This document shows positions 43,842 through 53,378 of a DNA stretch of 64,000 bases, one piece after another. Source of the DNA: Alloascoidea africana (lineage: Eukaryota > Ascomycota > Alloascoideomycetes > Alloascoideales > Alloascoideaceae); contig JAKTTT010000031.1 of NCBI GenBank assembly GCA_030581615.1, positions 1-64,000 of the forward strand, written 5' to 3'. Positions within the stretch are counted from its first letter, which is position 1. Each line of letters begins with the position of its first letter. The notes beneath the pieces are model-generated. The model did not search any database, had not been told where the DNA came from, and saw nothing but the letters and a program-made list of their open reading frames with translations. A program made the translations under genes and the position numbers.

Positions 43842-45629
43842 CTATGATTGGAACACGCCAACTGCATTGGCTAAAGTTGTGGTACTTGTTGGTGGAGAGT
43901 AATGCGCAAGTGGAGGAGAAGATGAGCCGGGGGACCAAACAATGGATTCCCACTTTGGTGCCGCTGTTTTAAATATAGAACGGTCTTCAACTACACTGGA
44001 GCTCGATACAGAGCTTGCCGAAGTTTCGTAATCGTTTTGCTGATGCTGATGCTGATGATGATGCTGATGCTGATGTCGATGCTTATGGTGTCGCTTCTTG
44101 TGGTGTCTGCGCTTCTTTTGCTGTTTTGAGTTTTTAGACTCGCTGTATGATGAAGAAGACGAGGGTTCGGTCATTTTGGAGCTGGTGCTACCTTCCGGGT
44201 AGTTTCCATAATACTGATCGTGATAATCAACAAGCGAGAAAGAATCAAACTCATCGTCATCTGTGCCCAGAGCAAAAGGCTCTTCTACATTGTTGTTCAC
44301 ACTGTTTGCGTGTGGGTGGTAAACCAGAGAGTTATAATCGTACCTGTAATCATAACCTCTGTATGTGTTTGTATTGTGGGACTGGGCATAGATTGTATCG
44401 TAAGTCACGGTGTTTGAATCGCTGAGAGTATCCTCTTCCATCTCAAAGTCGTTAATGCTGGAGACGGACACAGATCCCACGCTTGATGTGGAGGATTGGT
44501 CATCAAAGGACTTTTTCAGAGTGGTTGAGGGCAGCGCGCTGATTGTCTGAACCAGCTTCGATTGGCTTCTTCCTCGAGGCAGTTTCTCCGGTTTAGCGGA
44601 GAAGAAAAATCCCGCGTCTTCTTCATTATCGTAATCATCTTCTGATGAAGAGGAAGAAGAAGAAGAAGAGGAGGAGGAACCGGTGCTGTTGAACGAAGAG
44701 CGGCTGACGGTTCTGTAAACGTCGTCTTCACTAATTGCAATGCACTGTTCCACGGTTTCGTTAAAGTGGATTCTCTTCTGGGGTTTTGCAGAAGACCAGG
44801 CAGAGCTTGTGGTTGATCCGTAGGAAGAAGACAAGTCGCAGGAGTTGTTTGACCAGGAATAGTTTGAGGAGTAAGAGTTTGTTCTTGAAGTTAGAGAAGA
44901 GTGGGGGCGCTGGAGTTTTTCCAGAGTCAGGTTTGATTTCAGGATCATCATTTCAGATAGAGATCTTTTCTTTAGGATTGGCTTAGTTGGGGTTTCGGGG
45001 ACCTGAGGAGAGGCCGAAACAGTTCTTCTCAAAGGAGCATCGTACTGGATCTTTTCGGAGTACCTGTTTGGTTTCTGGAAGGATGGGCTGTTTGTGACAG
45101 TTGTGGTATTGTCATCATCATCATCATCATCATCGTCATCGTCTAGCAGGGATTCGTGGGATGAGTACAGAGGCCCGTAGAGCCAGGTTACATCCGAGTC
45201 CTTTGACCAGTTTACGGATTCGGGGGAAACAGTTCCCAGGTTGAACTTTGACTTCATCCAGGTTCGCCAGCTCGCGTTTTCTAGTCTTGAGGCGTTATCG
45301 ACCTCATCGCGATAGCTGATTACGTATTTCCAGGAGTTGATGATCTCTGACTCTTTCCACTTGTGGGAGAAGTAGTCGACGTGTTCCTTTGGCTCGTAGG
45401 CGATGGAGGAGTCGTCGAGGGGAGGCAGGACGAGAGGGAAGGGGGAGTCTGGGGGATCGCTTGACTCGGATGTGGAGCATGTGGAGAGCGGTGCCACGGC
45501 CAAGTCCATTTCGAACATGTTGTTTGAGTAGCAGGCAGGCATGTTTGCGGGCAGGTTCCCCGTGGAGGAGGACCGTCGCAGGTTGTGGTTGTAGTTGTAA
45601 GCTTGGTGTGAGTCTATAGCAGCCGTCAT
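43842..45629 (-). CDS. REG1: REG1-like regulatory subunit of protein phosphatase 1
   Basis: A 595-residue, largely disordered protein. Residues about 82-155 contain the Reg1/Reg2 block (HVDYFSHKWKESEI, SRLENASWRTWMKSK, SPESVNWSKDSDVTWLYGPL). KRIHF at 285-289 is the RVxF-type docking site for PP1 (Glc7), followed by NETVEQCIAIS, also conserved in Reg1. An Asp run (about 163-173), a Ser run and a His-rich segment near the C-terminus (KKRRHHKKRHHKHRHQ) are low complexity. Reg1-Glc7 dephosphorylates Snf1 and maintains glucose repression. I chose the ATG at 45629: TATATATA at 45713-45720 lies about 85 bp upstream and inside the longer frame, which has no ATG. Confidence 0.9.
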   Translation of the reverse strand: MTAAIDSHQAYNYNHNLRRSSSTGNLPANMPACYSNNMFEMDLAVAPLSTCSTSESSDPPDSPFPLVLPPLDDSSIAYEPKEHVDYFSHKWKESEIINSWKYVISYRDEVDNASRLENASWRTWMKSKFNLGTVSPESVNWSKDSDVTWLYGPLYSSHESLLDDDDDDDDDDDNTTTVTNSPSFQKPNRYSEKIQYDAPLRRTVSASPQVPETPTKPILKKRSLSEMMILKSNLTLEKLQRPHSSLTSRTNSYSSNYSWSNNSCDLSSSYGSTTSSAWSSAKPQKRIHFNETVEQCIAISEDDVYRTVSRSSFNSTGSSSSSSSSSSSSEDDYDNEEDAGFFFSAKPEKLPRGRSQSKLVQTISALPSTTLKKSFDDQSSTSSVGSVSVSSINDFEMEEDTLSDSNTVTYDTIYAQSHNTNTYRGYDYRYDYNSLVYHPHANSVNNNVEEPFALGTDDDEFDSFSLVDYHDQYYGNYPEGSTSSKMTEPSSSSSYSESKNSKQQKKRRHHKKRHHKHRHQHQHHHQHQHQQNDYETSASSVSSSSVVEDRSIFKTAAPKWESIVWSPGSSSPPLAHYSPPTSTTTLANAVGVFQS

Positions 45630-45882
45630 GACTGGGGCATGTGAAGTCGTGGAGTGTGGAAGAGAAACAGAAGAGAAAGAGACCAGAAGCTGAGCGGGCG
45701 GGTGTGCGACGCTATATATACGGCCCAGCGCCGGTATTATAATACGCAGCACCGTTCCGACGCATAATTATGCTGTGCTGCTGCACCGCTGCTGCGCTGC
45801 TGCGCTGCTGCGTCTGCGCCCATGTTTCATGCGCATGCAACGCGCGGGAGCGGAGCGCTCCTTCGCCGCCTTTAGCGCGGGT

Positions 45883-47186
45883 GCTCGCACTCGCACTCGC
45901 ACGCGCACTCGCACGCGCACTTTTGCGCCGCCCGAATGCGGCAACGGGGTTTCCGCTTTGGTGAGTGGCATTCCACAGCGGCGATTGTTCGCAGCGGTGC
46001 TATTGCCACTGCTACTGCTACTGCTATTCTATTGTCTCCAGTCTCTGGTCTATTGTCTGCTGTCTGCTGGCTATTGTGGAGACGGCTCTCTCTCCTCTCG
46101 TCCAATTCACTCTCGCAAACTCCGCCAGGCCCAAAAGGTTCTAGAAAGACTCCCACCTGGAATTTGAAGCGATTCACATCGCAGCTTCCGCTCCAAATGC
46201 TGGCTTGGGCTGTTTCTAGAAGAATGGCACTAGTACAGCGGCCCCCAGAAATCCCTGTCTTGGGCCCCATTGATGGCAGAGAAGAAGGACTCGTCTGCTC
46301 CGGTCAAGGCTTCTGATGCTGCTTGGCTGGAGGTGAATGTTGGTGGTACTTTTGTAATTCGCCCGTCGGATATGTATTTCCCAAACTCCACACACGCCAG
46401 CGATTATCTATCCATCTCTATATCTATCTATCTCCACATCTTCTCCTCTGGAGCTCTCAACCGCGACTCGGCTGAATCGCGCTGGGGTCTTCTTCGCCAC
46501 GTGTAGACTTGGACTGCGACGGCGACGGCGACGGCGACGGCGACTTCCCTTCCGGCAGCAGCAGCGGGCTGCGATGGTCCCCGTCCGCACCCAGGCTTCC
46601 AGTCTCTAGCGCCTACCCTTCTGATGTCCATGTTCTCCTTCATGCCCACACGTGCCGGCTCCGAGAAGGTTTGTGTTTGTGTTTGTGTTTGCGTGCTGGT
46701 TCGCGCACTTTTGCACACCGCTTCGGTACACCCCACACCCCGAGAAGCGAAGAGAAGAGAAAACGAAAACGAAAACGAAAACCTCCAGGCATCGGACCCC
46801 GGGAGGAGACTAACAATCGCCAGTCGAGAAAAGCCTGATGGGCCTCATTGGGCTTTGGGCTTTGGGCTTTGCCTCCCGCCTCAGTTCACGAAGGATGGTC
46901 ACTGCCAGAGCTAAAGCTCTGCCAAAAGCTCTGCCAAAAGCTCTACCAGACGGCCTTGGCCCATCGCTGCTCCACAAACTGCCACTGAGGCCGCTGGACG
47001 TCTCGCTCGGTTCCCCACAATCAGGAAGCAAACAATGGCAATACCTGGCTGTTCTCGCTCGTATTCGACTCTGACTCCGTCGTCGTAAATTCCGAAAATG
47101 TACCCAACTCCAACTCCAAGACGATGACCTCTGCGTCGAGGTCGTCCAGCTCCGGCTACAGCTCCAGCTCCAGCTCCAGCTCCAGA
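45883..47186. repeat. Cluster of short tandem repeats upstream of REG1
   Basis: Arrays include CACTCG/CACGCG (45883-45920), GACGGC (46516-46544), GAAAAC (about 46758-46782), GGGCTTT (about 46850-46870) and CAGCTC (47146-47186). Units are mainly 6 or 7 bp. They lie in a GC-rich island beginning just upstream of the REG1 TATA. Confidence 0.65.
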
Positions 47187-49756
47187 CCGCCGCCTCCACG
47201 GAGTCTCGTCTCGTATCGCATCGTCCCTTTGGGCCCGACTCGCTTTGCAACAGGCGCCGAGCCGAATTTCCTCACGGGAGTAAGGCCCGAATCCTAAGCG
47301 CTGCCGTTTTATTCCGCTCGCTTTCGTATATGCACCGACCAATTAATAAACGGCAAAAAATTCTTCTTCCGGACCGTGCCTTGCAAAAATCAGCTTTTGC
47401 CCGAAAACAAAGTTTTAATTTGATGCATCGCCGTTTTTTTTTCTTTTATGTTTTGATTGGAGAACAAACTTTACTGGTATAGTGTGGATGAGATCACATC
47501 TCTTCATTCTCCGTCCTTTGACGTTTTCCTTCTGTCAATGCATCCTCCGAAATAGAAGAATCATCCCAAAACTGTAAAAGCTGATATCCTCAAATGAAAA
47601 GGAGAGAATGAAATCCAAAATGTCCAAATGAAAAATTTAAACATCTCGCTTAATCATTACTCTCTTATCCATGTCAGCTTTAATTGGCCCAATGCCTATC
47701 CAGCCACAAGTAGCCAAACCACCCTCGTAATTTTACCTGCCCTTATAATCTGACTTGACCGGAACTTGAATCCCATTTCCATGGAATTGTTTAATAGTCC
47801 CTACACGAACCCCCCATTCCCGCTTGTATTCCTCATCCTGATATCTCTTCCTACTTCTACTCAAAAATTACTGGAAAGCTCTTCAATTGGGATATCACTA
47901 ACGTAATTATTAATTTGCTGGATAATTCCCATTTCACTCTCATCTCGTCCCCATCCAATCCCACAATGCATCCTATGCATGCACCCTGATTTTCTCAGAA
48001 TTGTGAAATATTCCTAAACATTACAATACTCCCAATCCTAAGTCAATCCAAGTGCTGTTCGCAATCACCTATATATAAATGTAACTAGCATGTTGATCCT
48101 AAGGTGAGTATTTTGGATAACCTGGTATACTTTGTGTCAGAAACTTTATGTATTTGGAAACGGGAATAATAGAATGAAGAATCCGTTCTTTTCCCCTAAT
48201 TTGGTTTAAAAATCAAACCAACGGTTACTTTACCGTTGTTCCTTGACCCACATAAAACAAATAATAATAATGGCAGTTGTTTGTCCTAGCAACATGTGTG
48301 AAAGAAAGAAAAAGCTTGAACATGTATATTTATACCAACACTCTGAGGTCCAATGGAAAAATCATTCCAAGGATAATCGGCTTATAATGGTTCGGTATGG
48401 CACATGTGTTCTAGTATTTTGCCTCTTGTCTTGGCCTCTATTGCTCTACCTCTTTTTTGGCTTGTTCGTCATCTTTATCTTTTTCTCTGTTATGTACCCC
48501 CAAAACATAATAGTCTGATCGTAGCCTAATCTTGTAAAACTCTACCAGCCCTATTTTCTTTTGAAAACTTGTCATTCAGGAACAACGTCAAACACGGAAT
48601 AATTAGAATCTCACAAAGCTCTAAAAAAAATTAAATGAAAGCTAATCTCAAGATTTTACTTTATAATTCCAAAATTATTGAAGCAAGGGAAACTTTTTCT
48701 TCCTGACTAGTAATTTTTCTATTCACTTTATTAAGACAACCGATTTATCAACATATTTTCACGCTTGGTGATTGCTTTTGATTAATGCGCAATTACAACA
48801 TCTATCTTTTATTTTGAGATCAGTTACATCGCATCTCGACTTGTACCCCTACTATCGCCAAAGTACAATGACAAATCGGATAACCAAGCCGTGTAAAAGG
48901 AAACATTAACACACACTATCTTTCGCTTGTAAACGTTTAAAAATTTTGTGTTAACATGCTGTATTTTAAGACTTTTCCACTAACCTTGGGGCAATGTATA
49001 AGTGTTATGCTTTTACTTAGCAATTCTACTCTGAAAAATGTTATTCAAGTATCATAAAATATCTCCAGAGTTTGAAACTATAAAAATCAAACCAACTTGG
49101 GTCCAATTCCACCTGTTGGTTTGTGGTTTCCTCCTCTTGCACTCGCACTCGCACTCGCAAAAACAAAAAACAAAAAAAGGTGTCTTGTAACTTGAAGTAT
49201 TCTCGGGTGAAATGAAACGAAATTTGTGTGTGTTATGCATAGAATTTTGGATCATTAGTCTAGAAATTCAATTAATTACTCCAAAACTGTATACATCTAT
49301 CTTATCAAAAAACTTTTTACACCATTGTCGTGTATAGAACCGAATAACTTGATCTTTCTAGAACCGAAAATATGCAAAATTTCAACCAGGATGTAATTGT
49401 CTCTATTTCAAATTCTTGTCTTACTTTGCAATCTTGTTGTAAACACTTTTCATATTCTTGCAATTAAAACAGATTATAAGCAACTTTTACCAACCCTTCT
49501 TTCACACACAAAAAACTACAAAGATATGGAAATGTAGGAACAATCCACTTTCTTAAAAACGCATCCATGCATCTCCATTTTTACTGTACTGCCAAAATGG
49601 TTGTTTCAATAACCTCCTATCCAGAGCTATTACCACCCTCGCTTATCACTTACGATCACCACCAACCATAAGAAATTCTACTGTTCGAATTTTTTTTTAA
49701 ACCCTTACTGTAAAATTGGAAAGAGATTGATTGCATTTCAAATTATTTGAAACAAC

Positions 49757-49766
49757 GAAAAAGAAA

Positions 49767-49798
<32 letters not shown>
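49757..49798 (+). repeat. AGAAAA microsatellite
   Basis: About five copies of GAAAAA ending in a poly(A) run. Confidence 0.8.
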
Positions 49799-50266
49799 TT
49801 GTTTGTTCTACTGGTAAGGAGGAGTAAACAAAATTGCGTTCAAAATCCATCGGTCGTTTAGACGCTCCCCGAAATACAACGCAAGGGTGAAGACTAACAA
49901 ACCGACCCCAAAACGTAACTAAGCGAATTTAAATCATTATGATCTTCAAACAAAGCAAGAGAGCGAGCAACACGAGCGGGTGTTGGGGTTGTGGGGGTCC
50001 CCCACACGCTGTGTCTCCAAATCTAAAGATCGCCTTCTCACCGTTTATTGCAGAATTTCACAGTCAGGTTTTCTTAAGCCTACCTTTGTTTCTCAAGCCC
50101 TTTTAACCAGAACTCCATCTAACGGTACAATCTTGAACCGTAACTAATGACTACCACCTATTTTTTCACTACATCTCCGGGTTTATCTCCGGTTCTTTCA
50201 ATCTTTTAGTTCCTTCATATATTAACACCTAATTTAGCACTCTATGGAAAACAACAAGATTGCATT

Positions 50267-51514
50267 TTACTCAATGTCCTTCTTAAGAGTACCCATAAAA
50301 GCGTGCTTCTCAGCAGGCGTCTGGAATCTACCTTTACCGAATTTAGAGGCTGTATCGATCCATTTGAGGTCAACCTTTTCCAAAGCACGTCTTGAGGTAT
50401 CCTTGTAAAGGGACTTTCTCAAAGTGAGAACTCTCTTCTTGATACCAGGAGTGCTTCCCTTCAAAATGACAAAGTCATTGTTGACGGCACCGTATCGGAC
50501 AAATCCACCCATGGGGGTAATAGTCTTCTCAGTTCGGTCAAAGTCCGTGGCACCATTGGACTTGTCATCACCCTTACCGATTCTGTAAATCTTGTGGTTG
50601 ATGGAAGTTCTGTGGTGATAACCGTTTTGACCAGCTCTTGCGACTGTTGTCTCAACGTGGGCTGGATGCCAGGCACCAATACAGGCAACTTTTCTAAGAC
50701 CTCTGTGTGTCTTTCTTGGGAGCTTCTTGGTTCCCCATCTGTGAGTAACACCCTCGAATCCGTGACCCTTGGTGACAGCAATGACATCAATCATCTCATC
50801 TTGGTCGAAAACAGCATCGACAGAAACAGTCTTCTCAAAGTGTTCCTTGGCCCAGTCAACCTTATCGGCAATGGAGCCACCGTTGATTTGAATCTCAGCC
50901 AAATGGGCCTTCTTCTGGGTCAATGGGGTCTTTCTAATTTGTGTATGGGCCAAAACACGGACGACAGAAGATCTCTTCTTGATGCTCTCCAACTTCTCCT
51001 CAATGGCAGCGGCGCCCTCAGCGTACTGAGCAGCATACTTGGTGAAAGCCTTCTTCTTGGACTTGTACCAATTCTTGTAGAATCTTCTCTTGACCTCGTC
51101 GGAAAGGTGCTCAGCCCACACAGTTCCAATGGATCGTAGACCACGGGGGGTCTCGGCATATCCAACAACACCAACAACAACAAGTGGTGGGGTGTCGACA
51201 ACAGTCACGGCCTCAACAACCTCTCTCTTGTGCATTTTGGATCCTGGTCTATCCAAATCACGGACAATTGTGGTCATACCGGCCTTGTAACCGAGGAAAG
51301 CAGTCAAGGCAACAGACTTGGACTTGTCATCTTTGGGGAAAGACTTGACCTTTCCTCTGTTTCTGGCAGCTCTCTTTCTTGGTACTGATGAAAAAATGGG
51401 TTAGAATTTGAAAACTACAGAAAAAAAATGACAGCCTCTCTTCTTTTGTTTAGCAAAGTACTTACAGAATCCAAGAGAACCATGTCTTGGGGCTTCGTAC
51501 TTTCTGTGGGACAT
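50267..51514 (-). CDS. RPL3: 60S ribosomal protein uL3 (2 exons)
   Basis: Minus-strand exons 51466-51514 and 50267-51384 give 388 residues (387 in Saccharomyces). Exon 1 encodes [16 protein letters not shown]; the 81-nt intron (GTAAGT to ATCAG, with TCTAAC) splits a Leu codon and joins to [14 protein letters not shown]. The family body is unmistakable: [38 protein letters not shown] (the W-finger area), [11 protein letters not shown]. uL3 reaches into the peptidyl transferase centre of the large subunit and binds the sarcin-ricin and A-site regions. The first ATG in exon 2 (51307) is internal, so reading only exon 2 would lose 42 residues. Introns early in ribosomal protein genes are common in yeasts. 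Confidence 0.98.
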
Positions 51515-51682
51515 TGCTATGTACTGAAAGTGATCCTAATAAAAGTTGTCGAGATAGGATTGCTGGTGTTGATGTGATGGGATGAAAATGTAAAGTGTTT
51601 GGTGTAACGATACAACTCAGAGTTCTTTGGATTTCCCAATTTGGAAATGTAATAATGATAGGGCACAAGCCCTGTTTACAAT

Positions 51683-51717
51683 CACGTGCCAATAATATAT
51701 ATGTATTTGTTACCCGG
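51683..51717. promoter_or_regulatory. RPL3 promoter: CACGTG and TTACCCGG sites
   Basis: CACGTG (51683-51688, Cbf1-type E-box) and TTACCCGG (51710-51717, Reb1-type core) bracket a TATA-like ATATATAT, about 170-200 bp upstream of the RPL3 ATG. Both factor types are known at yeast ribosomal protein promoters. The motifs are seen; binding is inferred. Confidence 0.45.
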
Positions 51718-52311
51718 ACTTGTTTGGACATTCTTCAGTTTTGCTCTAACACAAAGAAGTATTTTGTCGAATATTCATTTCCCGTGGAAGTAAAGTGACG
51801 GAGGGAAGAGATGATGGAAAGGAGGCGGTAGCCGGCTTGAGTTAGTTCAGCATGTTGGCCCATGGTGTAATATTACCAGTGTGTATATTTCACAAAATCT
51901 GGGGGTCGACTATTCTACAACCAATGCTCAAGAATCGCCTTAATTATCTTTTTTCTTTTATTGTTTTTGATTTCCCCGTTTGCACGTAGACTTTGCAGTC
52001 TGGCATTCTTTCTATTGTTCCTATTTTTTATCGGAAATTTTTCACTAGCTTTGAATGGCTATATTCAGTGAAGTACGTATTTGATAGTCATAGATCTGTG
52101 TCTTGACAAACAACAATCTGGAAAATGTATCCCGCACAGGGGTGTGAGGTTGGAATTATAGAGATGTAGGGAATTGTTTAAAGTATACACGGTTACATCT
52201 TAACAGGGCCATTACTATACGCATGCCAAAAACCTTATAACCTTTTTCTGTTTTCGTAGGTTATACTACCACACTATCGTTATGTATCTATGTGCAGGGT
52301 TCTGTGTCTCT

Positions 52312-52736
52312 TTACCTTGTCAAAGTCGTAAAGTAGATAGCAACGCTTGTATGCGGGTCAATTGTTTTCAGAAGATTAATCGTATAATCATAAAGGTATT
52401 CCTGGACTTTTGAATCTCTGACGTAGAAATTGAATGAAAATGTACAATATTTCATTCTTTGGCATTTTCTTCTTGTATTGGATAGAGCTCTTCGTATCCT
52501 CAACAAATTGCACAGTTACCTTATGACTTGGGTGACTCCTGAGATATATCACATTTGGGATACCGTAGTCGTGGTTCACATCGAGTCGTTGGATTAGTAC
52601 TTCCGCTTCTCTTTCTTTTGGAAAACTGTGCTAGATCCAGATCCTCAGACAAGATTCTACTACTGTTGGGTCAATCAGCAAGCTTATGTGTGTACTTATC
52701 ATGGTTTATCATGTATTCTTGATTGGTTTCCTTGTA
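52312..52736 (-). other. Coding-like stretch, unidentified, minus strand
   Basis: Two overlapping minus-strand frames look protein-like and not random: 52340-52630 (EVLIQRLDVNHDYGIPNVIY, then SHPSHKVTVQFVEDTKSS) and 52312-52440 (FYVRDSKVQEYLYDYTINLL to YFTTLTR and a stop). An ATG near 52719 could splice into the first frame through GTACAC to CACAG. I could not find a splice that joins the two frames, so it is a decayed gene, a gene with an unseen intron, or chance. Not identified. Confidence 0.25.
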
Positions 52737-53378
52737 CCATACAATTCTCTCATCAAACTTATATCAAAGAAAAATTGGGTTAACAATGTGTAAAAGCCTA
52801 CAAACGAAATTTATTCAGCGATAATGTAAAAGAAGCTACATATGTATATACTATATGACGAAGACAAAACAGTACTATCAACATTAATTACCAAAAATGG
52901 ATCCAAAACAAACAAACAAAAAAAAGAGAATAGTAACAAGAAGTAACCAGCAATGAAAATGATGATGAATATGATAAAGATGATGATAGGATTAGGCAAG
53001 GCAAAACAAAAATAATAAATGAAGTCGAGCAAGATGAATGAGCACGAGTGAAATAGGATACAAAACACAAAATCTTTCAAAGAGTCTCACTATTGACAAC
53101 ATTAAAGCATGGGTTAAAATTTTTATCTTTAGAAAATAAAAGTATCAAAAAGCAAAAGGCAAAAAAAAGAAAATAGTCATAGAATGATAAAAGCAAATTG
53201 GTAGAAACGAAAGAATAGGGGGTGAATATTATCTTTGCCATGGGGATAGGATAGCTCTAAGCATCAGTCAATAGCAATAAAGTATTGCATGTTTTCTTTT
53301 TTTTTTTTATGTTTTGGAGTTGAATATACTCTCCTATTCTCCAGGAACAAGAGTTCAAAGTGTAAAAGTAAATAGGCT

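Larger units (their letters stand above)
45630..50266. other. 4.6-kb intergenic region, GC-rich at left, AT-rich at right
   Basis: 45750-47340 is GC-rich and packed with short tandem repeats; 47350-50266 is AT-rich. No gene is supported. A short ORF at 46273 has a BTB-like segment but cannot be extended. The right end holds the RPL3 3' region and an AGAAAA array (49757-49798). Confidence 0.45.
51515..53378. other. 1.9-kb intergenic region with a possible small gene
   Basis: The left part is the RPL3 promoter. The middle holds the coding-like stretch described at 52312-52736. The remainder is AT-rich, with no supported gene. Confidence 0.4.

Noticed and set aside
45630-45752. Upstream extension of the REG1-like gene
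   Set aside because: It has no ATG start and contains the TATATATA box.
46273-46400. Short ORF with WLEVNVGGTFVIR, like the start of a BTB/KCTD domain
   Set aside because: Only the first strand matches; no continuing exon was found in any frame downstream, and the region is a GC-rich repeat island where chance ORFs abound.
48243-48518. ORF with a hydrophobic C-terminal stretch
   Set aside because: Low-complexity AT-rich sequence, no family resemblance and no promoter or neighbour support.
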